64,000 nucleotides of DNA from Nostoc sp. NMS7 (GCF_017115085.1 NZ_JABXKJ010000256.1:1-64000); one strand, 5' to 3'; shown: positions 38,541-47,737, counted from the stretch's first letter. The notes: generated by a model not told the origin, from the letters alone. Numbers and translations: made by a program.

Positions 38541-38613
38541 GCGCCTTTGGCCGATTGGGGAGGCAGCGAACTCATAATTCGCCTTCAGGCTGGTTCGATT
38601 CCAGCAGGGCGCA
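38541..38613 (+). tRNA. tRNA with anticodon CAU (Met or Ile2)
   Basis: A complete cloverleaf of 73 bases is visible. The acceptor stem GCGCCTT/AGGGCGC has one T-G pair, the D stem is GCC/GGC, and the anticodon arm GCGAA-CTCATAA-TTCGC gives CAU. The T arm is GCTGG-TTCGATT-CCAGC, followed by discriminator A. CCA is not encoded. Whether it is elongator Met, initiator or Ile2 cannot be decided by eye; it is unlike the standard cyanobacterial Met tRNAs I know. It stands alone between an exported protein gene and a repeat-rich gap. Confidence 0.8.
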
Positions 38614-38879
38614 CTAAATTCTAAATCAGCAAAAACCAGTAATGTGTTATTTTATCACGCTCTCAATGATGATTGGGACATGAGTAATACTACATTATCT
38701 TGAGAATTACCATGCCTGTTCAACTCCTACACCCCAGATTAATCAATCCTGAGTACTCAGCACAAAGGGGCACAGGGTTAGAGGAAAATTTTTATAACTC
38801 TTAACTCCTAACTCTTAACTCCCAACTCCTAACTACCACTCCCATTCGGCTACGCTCACGGCAAGCCCACTCTCCAATC

Positions 38880-39314
38880 TTACGGAGGTGATAAAGTTTC
38901 AAACCTGAATTCAGTTCCCACTTTGAGTTTGTTGCTATTCACACGTGGAGACATCATCAGCGATGTGTCATAAGGATTTGGTAAATCAGGAGTGCGAATA
39001 TAAGGATCGTTGCTAACTTGCTGAGTCAGGACATCACGATATAAAGTGTTAAGCAACTCAGCATCGTGGGCAATTTCATTTTCTGGGAAGGAACCACCGA
39101 AACTGGAACCAATTCCTAGAAATGAGTCTAGCTGACGCTTGAGGCTACCATTTTCGTAGAAATTGCGATCGTGACTAAAAAAAGCTCGTTCAAATACATC
39201 ATTTGTAGTTTCATAATTGGGTGTTTGTATTTGGGCAGATGCAACAGAGGGAAAAGCAATACCAGCAGCAAGCAGCACTAATGAACCACCAAGGGTTTTT
39301 AATTTTATACGCAC
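38880..39314 (-). CDS. Small exported protein of unknown role
   Basis: The 144-residue protein has a signal peptide ending near ASA (residue 27) and a polar mature part of about 117 residues with the blocks FSHDRNFYEN, LNTLYRDVL and PNPYDTSLM, and the end VGTEFRFE. The pattern is that of a family found widely in cyanobacteria, but I do not know its name or function. It lies divergent to pyrE, 100 bases apart. Confidence 0.75.
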   Translation of the reverse strand: MRIKLKTLGGSLVLLAAGIAFPSVASAQIQTPNYETTNDVFERAFFSHDRNFYENGSLKRQLDSFLGIGSSFGGSFPENEIAHDAELLNTLYRDVLTQQVSNDPYIRTPDLPNPYDTSLMMSPRVNSNKLKVGTEFRFETLSPP

Positions 39315-39414
39315 GTTTCTGACTCCTCAATTTTTGGGCAATCTTAATTTATGCTTAAGTTCAGAACTCTTATGAGTTCAACCTTTGGTGTAGCACAACT
39401 TTTAATGTTTTGTA

Positions 39415-40038
39415 ATGACGTATTTTACTGAAACTCCTACCCACTCAGATATTTGGGCAACCACTGCTGATTTGATCACCTTGCGCCACAAGCTACTAGA
39501 TTTATTTTGCCAACTTGCTTATCAAGAGGGTGATTTTCTCCTCTCTTCTGGGCTGCGTAGTTCTTATTACGTGAACAAGACACAGGTAACACTCCATCCT
39601 CAAGGCGCTTTGGCAGTTGGACGATTGCTGTTCCCTTTGCTACCTGTAGATACAGAGGCTGTGGGTGGTTTAACATTGGGGGCTGACCCAATTGTGACAG
39701 CAGTAAGTCTAGTTTCTGTTTATGAAAACCGACCGATACCAGCGCTGATTATTCGCAAGGAAGCCAAGGGTTATGGGACGAGAGCTTATATAGAAGGCCC
39801 CAGTTTACCAGAAGGTGCAAAAGTAGTAGTCTTGGAAGATGTGGTTACAACTGGGCAATCTGCTCTGAAAGCAGTTGAGCGTCTTCAAGAAGCAGGTTAT
39901 ACCGTAGATCAAGTAATTGCACTGGTAGACCGACAGCAAGGGGGAGGGGAGTTGTACCAGTCAGCTGGGTTAAAGTTTGAAACTTTGTTTTCGATTCAAG
40001 AAGTTCAAGAACGCTTCCGACAACTTGCAAATTCTTGA
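39415..40038 (+). CDS. pyrE: Orotate phosphoribosyltransferase
   Basis: The 207-residue enzyme joins orotate to PRPP in pyrimidine synthesis. The PRPP-binding motif VVVLEDVVTTGQSA stands near residue 136, and the block SGLRSSYYVNKTQVTLHP near residue 45 binds orotate. RKEAKGYGTRAYIEG holds the catalytic loop Lys. ATG 39415 is right in the TTTTGTAATG context; the first 20 residues are variable. It has no other pyr genes near, as is common in cyanobacteria. Confidence 0.95.
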   Translation: MTYFTETPTHSDIWATTADLITLRHKLLDLFCQLAYQEGDFLLSSGLRSSYYVNKTQVTLHPQGALAVGRLLFPLLPVDTEAVGGLTLGADPIVTAVSLVSVYENRPIPALIIRKEAKGYGTRAYIEGPSLPEGAKVVVLEDVVTTGQSALKAVERLQEAGYTVDQVIALVDRQQGGGELYQSAGLKFETLFSIQEVQERFRQLANS

Positions 40039-40194
40039 ACAATAGAACTTGTACTAAGCTAATGTAGTTTTAATTTGCATAACCAGGGCGGGCAAGACTT
40101 CGGCGTGAGCGCTACTTCGACAACGCTCAGTACAAGTCAGTCGAACGCTGCCCACCCCACAAGAGTTTTACTTCTAGGTAATAAATAATACTCG

Positions 40195-40643
40195 CTATAG
40201 CGGTTCTCGGCCTTTGTGAGGTACAAGAACCCCACCCCCAACCCCCTAAGAGCAAGCGAGGAGGGCGCTATGATGTACCTGATCTGATTAATAAACGCTA
40301 TAACGCTACGTGGGTTAAGAACCCTTGATTTTATATTAGTCCGCCTCCGTGGACTACCCTTCTCCTGAGGGAGACGCTACGCGTAGCTTGCTTCCACGTT
40401 CGCGGAGCGTCCCGTAGGGAAGTGGTACGGGTTCTCCAAAGGAGTACGTTTGTATAATAAAGCCAATTGCTTATCGGGGAAACCCTTATGAGCAACTGTC
40501 GCGCGAATTTATATTTGCCCTAGCTCTAAGTTGACACCAATGAGCATTGTTGTACCCCTGTGAGTAGGACGCCAGTTCGCCCAAGTCGGGAGACCCGCCC
40601 ACGCGACTGGCTCCTGTATTTCATGCAATTGAGAACCGCTATA
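40195..40643. repeat. MITE-like element, family A, second copy
   Basis: It has the same ends as the element at 1319: CTATAGCGGTTCTC at the left and GAGAACCGCTATA at the right (40631-40643). It shares an inner AAGTTGACACCAATGAGC block at 40528-40545. The middle holds other palindromes (about 40360-40440, TCCCGTAGGGA type). No gene is found between 40039 and 40755; the phytochrome promoter must be in the last 110 bases. Confidence 0.7.
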
Positions 40644-40755
40644 TTTAAGCAAAGATGTATTTTTATTTACAATTTTTAGCCGCAGCGATCGCTCAACCTA
40701 GTCATCGCTCTTTTGAAAAAAAACTTTTTGATTTCCAAAACCGCTGATCTCAATT

Positions 40756-43700
40756 ATGCAATCACCAAATCCGATCTCACTTTCCTCACTCACCTCTATA
40801 CTGACGGCTTTAGAAGTGTGCAGTGATGAATCAGTATATGCTCCCGGTTATATTCAGCCGCATGGAATGTTGCTGATGCTGCAAGAGCCACAGCTAACAA
40901 TCTTGCAGATTAGTGAAAATGTGGAACAGTTTTTTGGGATTTCCGCAAAAGCATTGCTGGGTCAACCCTTACAACGGTTGTTTTCTCGCGCTCAAGTGCA
41001 GCGACTTACTGGCTATCTGGCTGAAGATAATCTGGAGCTTTGCAATCCGTTTGAGCTAAAAACGCGGCGGGTTGCTGAGACTGATTGGCAACGGGAAAGT
41101 CAGACATTCACAGGTGTCATGTACCGGATAGTAGATGGGTTGATTATGGAACTAGAACCTGTGCGATCGCTCAAAAGCATCTCTTCAATCCAGTTCTATC
41201 ATCGCCTGCAAGCGGCGATCGCCAATTTCCGTAATGCCACTAGCCTGATGAATCTGGCTCAAAACCTTGCCAGAGAGGTAAAAGCAATGATTGGGTTTGA
41301 TCGGGTTATGATCTACCGCTTTCAGGCAGACGACAGTGGTGTGGTGATTGCGGAGGAGAAACATAAGCATTTAGAAAGCTACTTGGGACTGCACTATTTA
41401 GCAACAGATATTCCCGCGCCAGCCCGCAAGTTGTTTTGCCGCAAGTGGGTGCGATTCATTCCCGATATCAATTACACCCCTATCCCCCTGATTTCCACCA
41501 ACCCTCCTCTGACGGATACACCCCTTGATCTGAGTGATTCTATGTTACGAGGAGTATCTCACTATCACATTGAATACTTACAGAATATGGGGGTTGCTGG
41601 GTCGATAACGATTTCGTTGATCAACGACAAACGCCTCTGGGGATTAATTGCCTGTCACCACTACAGCCCGAAACTAGTGGATTATGAAACTCGCAAAGCC
41701 TGTGAATTTTTAGGACAGTTTGCCTCAATTGAACTGGTGCATCAGCAAGAACGAGAATTGGATGTTTACCGAACGCAGGTGAAAGCGATTCAGGATGAAC
41801 TGCAACAGACGTTATTGCAGGAGTCCAATTTCATTGAGCAAGTGTTGATCCGAAATACTTCTCAATTGCTGGATCTAGTTCATGCCCAAGGAGCCGCGAT
41901 TTTACTTGACGGTCATCTGACATTAGTTGGTCAAACGCCATCGGCTACCCAGGTACAGGAGCTTGTTACCTGGTTGGTGCAACGCAAGGGGGAACGAGTG
42001 TTTGCTAGCGATTTCCTCTCACATTTATATCCAGAAGCGAAGGCATTCAAAGATCAAGCTAGCGGCATCCTGGCAGTTTCAATTTTATTCAACCATGCCA
42101 AACAAAAGTCGTACCACATTATCTGGTTTCGACCGGAGCAAATCCAGACGGTGAATTGGGCAGGCAATCCCCACGATACGTTAACAATCAACGAAATTGG
42201 AGAGATGCAATTGTCTCCCCGGAAGTCCTTTGCAATGTGGAAGGAAACCGTGCGGGAAACTTCCTTGCCTTGGGAGGTTGCGGAAGTGGAAGCCGCTACT
42301 GAGATGCGAAATACGCTGATGTTGGCAGTGCTGGAGTTTTCCCAGATCGCCCTAGAACAAGCCGCAGAACAAGCCGCGATCGCTAACCGCGCCAAAAGCC
42401 AGTTCCTTGCTAAAATGAGCCACGAACTGCGGACTCCTCTGAATGCCATTTTGGGATTTACTCAGTTGATGAACCGCAGCGAGAAGATTCCATCTGAGTT
42501 TCAAGAAGATTTAGGCATCATCAGCCGCAGTGGAAAACACTTGCTAACTCTGATCAACGATGTGCTGGAAATGTCCAAAATTGAAGCGGGTCAGTTAAAG
42601 TTAACGGAAAACTCTTTCGATTTGCATCAGCTAATCCACTCGATCAGAGACATGGTTGCTCTCAAAGCTTTAGAGAAAGGAATTGATCTGATCACACAGC
42701 AACATCCCAGCGTTCCTCGCTATGTGTATGGTGACGAATCGAAACTGCTGCAAATTCTGCTCAACCTATTAAGCAATGCGATCAAATTTACGACAAGAGG
42801 CAGTGTCACCCTGCGATTCCAAGCTTTGACCGGGAAAGTGAGTAAGGTCAACTCACTTGATTCAATTTCTCGCGATGATTCCAAACCAATTATCACCCTT
42901 CATGTGGAAGTTGAAGACACTGGATGTGGTATCGCTCAGTCCGATATTGAGACTGTGTTTGAAGCTTTCACACAAACAGAATCAGGTCGCCATGTTCAAG
43001 GTACAGGCTTAGGCTTATCGATTAGCCGTCAGTTTGCCCGTTTAATGGGTGGTGATATTACAGCGCGAAGCATCCTGAATCAGAAGTCAACCTTCATTTG
43101 TGAGGTTTTACTGAGTCTGGTAAGCTCAGTGGATATCATTGCGCCGGAAACGACTCGCACTGTTATCGGTCTGGAACCGGGACAGCCCACTTATCGCATT
43201 CTCGTGGCGGAAGACTTGAGAGAAAATCGTCTGCTGCTCGTCAGCCTATTAGAATTAGTTGGGTTCGAGGTCTGTGCAGCCGAGAACGGAAAGGAAGCGA
43301 TCGCTCTCTGGTCAGAATGGCATCCCCACCTGATTTTAATGGATATTCAAATGCCCGTCATGGATGGCTACGAAACTACTCGCCAAATTCGAGTCAAGGA
43401 GGCGGCAGGTAAAGATGTGGTGATTATTGCGCTGACAGCCTATGCCTTTGAGGAAGACTACACCACCAGCATTCAAGCAGGCTGCAACGACCACATCACC
43501 AAACCATTTACAGAAGGTATCCTATTTGATCGGATTACCCACTATTTGGGAGTCCGCTACCGCTACCGCGAAGAAGCTTTACCGCCGTTACACCAGCAAA
43601 TCTTACTTCACAAATCCCTAACCGCCAAAGATTTACAGGTAATGTCGCCAGAGTGGATTATTCAGGCAAATCAAGCAGCCCTGGATCTCAACGATGCCAA

Positions 43701-43815
43701 ACTCTATAATCTCATTGCTCAAATCCCTAACCAAGAGCAAGTTCTTGCTAATGCTCTGAAATCTCTGGTGGATAACTTCCAGCTGGAAGCGATCGCAATC
43801 CTAACCCAAACTTAG
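40756..43815 (+). CDS. Bacteriophytochrome-type hybrid histidine kinase
   Basis: The 1019-residue red-light sensor has PAS (about 20-130), GAF (145-325), PHY (340-510, with PRKSFAMWKE), HisKA (His556 in [11 protein letters not shown]), HATPase and a receiver (Asp863 in LILMDIQMP). Cys22 in VCSDESVYAPGYIQPHG lies where bacteriophytochromes bind biliverdin. The plant/Cph1-type GAF cysteine is Tyr (SHYHIEY). It therefore probably carries biliverdin through Cys22. DIPAPARKLF is kept. The attached receiver and tail make it a hybrid kinase, unlike the plain kinases that most such proteins are. A REC-GGDEF gene follows 265 bases later. Confidence 0.93.
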   Translation: MQSPNPISLSSLTSILTALEVCSDESVYAPGYIQPHGMLLMLQEPQLTILQISENVEQFFGISAKALLGQPLQRLFSRAQVQRLTGYLAEDNLELCNPFELKTRRVAETDWQRESQTFTGVMYRIVDGLIMELEPVRSLKSISSIQFYHRLQAAIANFRNATSLMNLAQNLAREVKAMIGFDRVMIYRFQADDSGVVIAEEKHKHLESYLGLHYLATDIPAPARKLFCRKWVRFIPDINYTPIPLISTNPPLTDTPLDLSDSMLRGVSHYHIEYLQNMGVAGSITISLINDKRLWGLIACHHYSPKLVDYETRKACEFLGQFASIELVHQQERELDVYRTQVKAIQDELQQTLLQESNFIEQVLIRNTSQLLDLVHAQGAAILLDGHLTLVGQTPSATQVQELVTWLVQRKGERVFASDFLSHLYPEAKAFKDQASGILAVSILFNHAKQKSYHIIWFRPEQIQTVNWAGNPHDTLTINEIGEMQLSPRKSFAMWKETVRETSLPWEVAEVEAATEMRNTLMLAVLEFSQIALEQAAEQAAIANRAKSQFLAKMSHELRTPLNAILGFTQLMNRSEKIPSEFQEDLGIISRSGKHLLTLINDVLEMSKIEAGQLKLTENSFDLHQLIHSIRDMVALKALEKGIDLITQQHPSVPRYVYGDESKLLQILLNLLSNAIKFTTRGSVTLRFQALTGKVSKVNSLDSISRDDSKPIITLHVEVEDTGCGIAQSDIETVFEAFTQTESGRHVQGTGLGLSISRQFARLMGGDITARSILNQKSTFICEVLLSLVSSVDIIAPETTRTVIGLEPGQPTYRILVAEDLRENRLLLVSLLELVGFEVCAAENGKEAIALWSEWHPHLILMDIQMPVMDGYETTRQIRVKEAAGKDVVIIALTAYAFEEDYTTSIQAGCNDHITKPFTEGILFDRITHYLGVRYRYREEALPPLHQQILLHKSLTAKDLQVMSPEWIIQANQAALDLNDAKLYNLIAQIPNQEQVLANALKSLVDNFQLEAIAILTQT

Positions 43816-43873
43816 AGGATGTTTGAAAAGTCGCAAAGTATACTAGAAAATTGAGGAAAATATTCCCCTACAC

Positions 43874-44043
43874 TATCGAGTTGCAATTGAACAACGTACT
43901 TATTTAAGTGATGACTCAGATTCTGTCGTGCTAGATATTACTTAGCAATTGATTATAATCAAGAATCAGTACCACCCCTAAAGGCAGAAGATGCTGTATG
44001 GTTTGATACCCTTTTACGCAAACAAGGGTTAAGGAATAAATAA
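43874..44043 (+). pseudogene. DUF4058 gene remnant
   Basis: The plus strand reads YRVAIEQRTYLSDDSDSV and then a stop at 43946. In another frame IDYNQESVPPLKAEDAVWFD and LLRKQGLRNK follow, up to the stop at 44041-44043. Both are parts of the DUF4058 C-terminal region, joined by a deletion or frameshift. The rest of the gene is gone. It lies between the phytochrome and REC-GGDEF genes and separates them. Confidence 0.75.
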
Positions 44044-44080
44044 TTGGTTAAGAATTTTTCCCATTCCCCACCTTCTCCCT

Positions 44081-45043
44081 ATGGCTAATTTACTTAAATC
44101 CGCTTCAGAAACCAATATCCTAATCGTGGACGATACCCCCGACAATCTACGATTGTTAGCGAAAATATTAGAGTCGCAGGGTTATATCATCCGTAAATCC
44201 CTCAACGGGAGAATGGCATTACAAGCTGCTTCTCGACATCCGCCCGATCTGATTCTGCTTGACATCAATATGCCCGAAATGAATGGCTATGAGGTTTGTC
44301 AACAGTTGAAAGAATTAAAAATAACAGATCAAATTCCGATTATTTTTATTAGTGCTCTTGACCAAATCAATAGTAAAGTGCAGGCATTTGAAGTAGGTGG
44401 ACAAGACTATATCACCAAGCCCTTTCAAGAACTTGAAGTGCTAATCCGGGTCAGAAACCAACTACTCATCAAACAGCAACAGCAACAACTTCTTGAACAA
44501 AATCAACGCCTAGAGCATGAAATTCAGGAACGCCTGAAGGCTGAAGCAGACGTAAGGGAGCTATCTGTAACTGATGAGTTGACAGGATTATATAATCGAC
44601 GTGGTTTCTTTTGGCTGGCAAATCAGCAATTCAAAATTGTCCAACGCATACAAATGTTCTGCTGTCTTTTGTTTGTTGATATAGATGGTTTAAAGCAAAT
44701 TAATGACTCTCTAGGGCATGAAATAGGAGACAGAATGATCGTTGACACAGCCAAATTATTAAAGCAAACCTTTCGGGATTCGGATATTATTGCCCGTCTA
44801 GGAGGAGACGAGTTTGTAATATTAGTTCATATCGAGTCCAGGAATACAGATGAAATTTATCCTCGATTGCAAGCAAATATTGATCGTTTTAATCAAGAGC
44901 ATAATTACTTATATAAACTATCCATAAGTGTTGGTGTGTCACAATGCGCCTCAAATGAAAACGTTTTACTAGAACAATTGATAGAAGAAGCTGACAAGCT
45001 AATGTATGAGGATAAACGCGCTAAACGCCTCGGAAATCATTAA
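44081..45043 (+). CDS. Response regulator diguanylate cyclase (REC-GGDEF)
   Basis: The 320-residue protein has a receiver (about residues 12-128, Asp in LILLDINMPEM), a coiled-coil linker (130-160) and a GGDEF domain (165-315). The active site is [11 protein letters not shown]. The I-site RDSD lies exactly five residues before GGDEF, so cyclic di-GMP should inhibit it. Phosphorylation of the receiver probably drives dimerisation. Its closeness to the phytochrome kinase suggests that gene as donor, but a remnant gene separates them and cotranscription is not shown. Confidence 0.92.
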   Translation: MANLLKSASETNILIVDDTPDNLRLLAKILESQGYIIRKSLNGRMALQAASRHPPDLILLDINMPEMNGYEVCQQLKELKITDQIPIIFISALDQINSKVQAFEVGGQDYITKPFQELEVLIRVRNQLLIKQQQQQLLEQNQRLEHEIQERLKAEADVRELSVTDELTGLYNRRGFFWLANQQFKIVQRIQMFCCLLFVDIDGLKQINDSLGHEIGDRMIVDTAKLLKQTFRDSDIIARLGGDEFVILVHIESRNTDEIYPRLQANIDRFNQEHNYLYKLSISVGVSQCASNENVLLEQLIEEADKLMYEDKRAKRLGNH

Positions 45044-45143
45044 TTGTTGTATTGAAAGTAGAAATATCGACATTAATCTGTGAACAGCTACATCCAATTT
45101 CTGAATGTACACTGGCGGTTCAAGTATTTTCGCAATGGTTTAA

Positions 45144-45605
45144 TTAATCGGGTAAAAAGTCTTCGTCTAAGCATTCATACGCACTAAATGGAGACTCAAC
45201 AGGAAAAGTATCAAGGGATAAACCAGTTTCATCACTGGCTTGTTTTCTAGCATCTTGATAACACTCCAAGAAAAATTCTTGAAAATACGGCTTTAAACTA
45301 GGGCTGTCTTTAAAAGCTCTTGTAAGTCTCCGGCGATGTTCTCTAATTGTTGCTTTCCAACTATTAGAGCGTTTATTAGACTGAAACTTATACTTGAGCA
45401 AGTGTACTAAAACAACAATCAAATTACTGTCTAGTGCTTGCTTTTCGCTTCTTCCCATGCTCTCGATTTCTTCAATGAGATTTGCTAAATCGATTTCAGC
45501 TAATCTCCCTTCTTTTAATTTTTTAGCAGTTGTCTCTATCCATAGATAAAAATCTTGGTCATAAAGACTTTCGTCTGTAAAAGCAGTTGGTTGAGGCGCT
45601 GTCAT
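45144..45605 (-). CDS. DUF29 family protein
   Basis: The 153-residue protein shows the DUF29 pattern: LYDQDFYLWIETTAKKLKEG at residue 14, LIEEIESMGRSEKQALDSN near 43 and LLKYKFQSNKRSNSWKATI near 69. The family is alpha-helical and widespread in cyanobacteria, and its role is unknown. It often occurs near mobile or defence genes. It ends 30 bases from the tRNA-Thr gene on the same strand. Confidence 0.9.
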   Translation of the reverse strand: MTAPQPTAFTDESLYDQDFYLWIETTAKKLKEGRLAEIDLANLIEEIESMGRSEKQALDSNLIVVLVHLLKYKFQSNKRSNSWKATIREHRRRLTRAFKDSPSLKPYFQEFFLECYQDARKQASDETGLSLDTFPVESPFSAYECLDEDFLPD

Positions 45606-45635
45606 TTTATATTTAAACCTGCCAAAATCAACAAA

Positions 45636-45707
45636 AGCCAGCAGCGGGATTTGAACTCGCGACCTTCCGATTACAAGTCGGATGCACTACCACTGTGCTA
45701 TGCTGGC
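45636..45707 (-). tRNA. tRNA-Thr (UGU)
   Basis: The 72-base cloverleaf has acceptor GCCAGCA/TGCTGGC, D stem GCAC/GTGC, anticodon arm TCCGA-CTTGTAA-TCGGA (anticodon TGT), T arm GCGAG-TTCAAAT-CCCGC, and discriminator T. The T stem has one A-C mismatch at pair 52-62, which may be a mutation or an unusual pair. CCA is not encoded. It lies upstream of the DUF29 gene on the same strand. Confidence 0.88.
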
Positions 45708-45972
45708 AAATTTAGCGTAGGCGTAGCCCACCGTATGTATCGCTCTCAATATAGCAACCACAATTTCTAATTGTACCATAATCAACCTATTTGTCTAGCT
45801 GCGATCGCTAAAAAATATCTGCCTCTTCAGAAATTAGGCTACAAAACCAGAGATTTTGGCAATCTCGCTACTTTTGTCCGCCGAGATGGTTGAGTTGGCG
45901 TAGCAATTGTGATAAATTAATCCGCCTGGTAAAGCAACAGAAATATATAATTGTTGTTTACACATCACAAGC

Positions 45973-46893
45973 ATGGCAGTGTTGATCGGACGAGATTTAT
46001 TAAGTCTGGCGGACATCAGTCCAACGGAACTTCAAGAACTCCTGCAATTGGCAACTCAACTTAAATCACAACAGGTGAAGTTGCAGTGTAATAAAGTTTT
46101 GGGGTTGTTGTTCTCCAAAGCTTCAACTCGCACGCGGGTAAGTTTTACTGTGGCGATGTATCAACTGGGGGGACAGGTAATCGATCTCAACCCCAATGTC
46201 ACTCAAGTTAGTCGCGGGGAACCTTTGCAGGATACGGCGCGCGTGTTAGATCGATATCTGGATATTTTGGCAATTCGCACTTTTGCACAGCAGGATTTGG
46301 AAATTTTTGCTAACTATGCCAAGATTCCGGTGATTAATGCGCTGACTGATGCAGAACATCCCTGTCAGGTATTAGCGGATTTATTGACGATTCAAGAAGG
46401 CTTTGGCACCCTTTCTGGGTTAACTTTAACCTACGTGGGTGATGGGAATAATGTGGCTAATTCTCTAATGTTGGGCTGTGCTTTGGTGGGGATGAATGTC
46501 AGAATTGCTACCCCTAGCGGATATCAGCCAGATTCTAGAATTGTAGAACAAGCAAGAGCGATCGCTAATCACAAAACTGAAGTCCTCCTCACTCATGATC
46601 CAGAATTAGCCGCTAAGGGAGCTGCTGTACTTTATACTGATGTTTGGGCGAGTATGGGGCAAGAAGCAGAAGCAGGCGATCGGATGCCAATTTTCCAGGC
46701 TTACCAAATTTCAGAGCAGCTATTGAGCCTTGCTGATCCAGAGGCAATTGTTTTACACTGCTTACCAGCCCATCGTGGTGAAGAAATTACCGAATCTGTT
46801 ATTGAAGGTTCGCAATCACGAGTTTGGGAACAGGCAGAAAATCGCCTGCACGCCCAAAAAGCTTTACTTGCGAGTATCTTAGGGGCAGAATGA
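45973..46893 (+). CDS. argF: Ornithine carbamoyltransferase
   Basis: The 306-residue enzyme makes citrulline from ornithine and carbamoyl phosphate in arginine synthesis. Carbamoyl-phosphate binding is at SKASTRTRVSFT near residue 49, with HPCQ near 132 and the ornithine-site HCLPAHRGEEI near residue 259. The length is usual. ATG 45973 gives MAVLIGRDLLSLADIS, the right start. A palindrome follows 22 bases after the stop. Confidence 0.96.
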   Translation: MAVLIGRDLLSLADISPTELQELLQLATQLKSQQVKLQCNKVLGLLFSKASTRTRVSFTVAMYQLGGQVIDLNPNVTQVSRGEPLQDTARVLDRYLDILAIRTFAQQDLEIFANYAKIPVINALTDAEHPCQVLADLLTIQEGFGTLSGLTLTYVGDGNNVANSLMLGCALVGMNVRIATPSGYQPDSRIVEQARAIANHKTEVLLTHDPELAAKGAAVLYTDVWASMGQEAEAGDRMPIFQAYQISEQLLSLADPEAIVLHCLPAHRGEEITESVIEGSQSRVWEQAENRLHAQKALLASILGAE

Positions 46894-46914
46894 AAGGAGT
46901 TAGGAGTTTGGAGA

Positions 46915-46932
46915 GACGCGATTAATCGCGTC
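46915..46932. repeat. 18-base perfect palindrome after argF
   Basis: GACGCGATTAATCGCGTC followed by TGTACA is the same site as at 35721 after queC. It starts 22 bases behind the argF stop codon. Confidence 0.7.
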
Positions 46933-47086
46933 TGTACAAAAGTTAGGAGTCAGAATAGCGAGTGTGCAATTGGCTCCTGACTACTTCTTGGTTAAAAATC
47001 CTAAATAAATGGGTAAAAAAAAAGAGAATATTCTTTGTTTTGCCTTTCATATTTTTACTTTTCTCTTGTTATAGGGAGTTTTTTGT

Positions 47087-47100
47087 AGTACTAATGTTCT
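47087..47100 (+). promoter_or_regulatory. LexA box in the lexA promoter
   Basis: AGTACTAATGTTCT fits the LexA consensus reported for Anabaena (RGTACNNNDGTWCB) at every position. A TATAAT box stands at 47110-47115, so the site overlaps where the -35 element should be, 31 bases before the lexA start. LexA would repress its own gene here. Confidence 0.8.
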
Positions 47101-47131
47101 AGAGACATTTATAATTACTTCTCGCAAATTT

Positions 47132-47737
47132 ATGGAACGTCTAACGGAAGCTCAACAAGAACTTTACGAATGGTTAGGAGAATACATCCGATCGCATCAG
47201 CATTCGCCTTCAATTCGGCAAATGATGCAAGCGATGAATTTGAAGTCACCAGCACCAATTCAAAGCCGCTTAGAACATTTACGCACGAAAGGATATATAG
47301 AATGGACTGAAGGGCAAGCGCGAACAATTCGGATTTTGCGTGCTATTAAGCAAGGTGTACCAATTTTGGGGACGATCGCTGCTGGTGGTTTAATAGAACC
47401 GTTTACTGATGCTGTAGATCATCTAGACTTTTCTAATTTATCATTACCTCCCCAAACCTATGCTTTGCGGGTAGCTGGCGATAGCATGATTGAAGATTTA
47501 ATTGCTGATGGTGATGTCGTATTCCTGCGTCCAGTAGCAGAACCAAATCATTTAAAAAATGGTACCATCGTCGCCGCCAGAGTTGATGGATTTGGTACGA
47601 CATTAAAACGTTTTTATCGCCAAGGCGATCGCGTTACCCTCAAACCAGCAAATCCTAAGTATAATCCGATTGAAGTAAGTGCTATGCAAGTGCAGGTGCA
47701 AGGTTCACTCATTGGTGTTTGGCGCGGTTACAACTAA
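47132..47737 (+). CDS. lexA: LexA repressor
   Basis: The 201-residue repressor of the SOS-type regulon has an N-terminal winged helix (about 1-72) with the recognition helix near SPSIRQMMQAMN, and a C-terminal S24 peptidase domain. The cleavage site Ala84-Gly85 (TIAAGGLI), Ser118 in GDSMIEDLI and Lys159 in TTLKRF are all present, so self-cleavage is possible, which is not true of all cyanobacterial LexA proteins. A LexA box lies upstream. It is a single gene, followed by repeats. Confidence 0.95.
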   Translation: MERLTEAQQELYEWLGEYIRSHQHSPSIRQMMQAMNLKSPAPIQSRLEHLRTKGYIEWTEGQARTIRILRAIKQGVPILGTIAAGGLIEPFTDAVDHLDFSNLSLPPQTYALRVAGDSMIEDLIADGDVVFLRPVAEPNHLKNGTIVAARVDGFGTTLKRFYRQGDRVTLKPANPKYNPIEVSAMQVQVQGSLIGVWRGYN

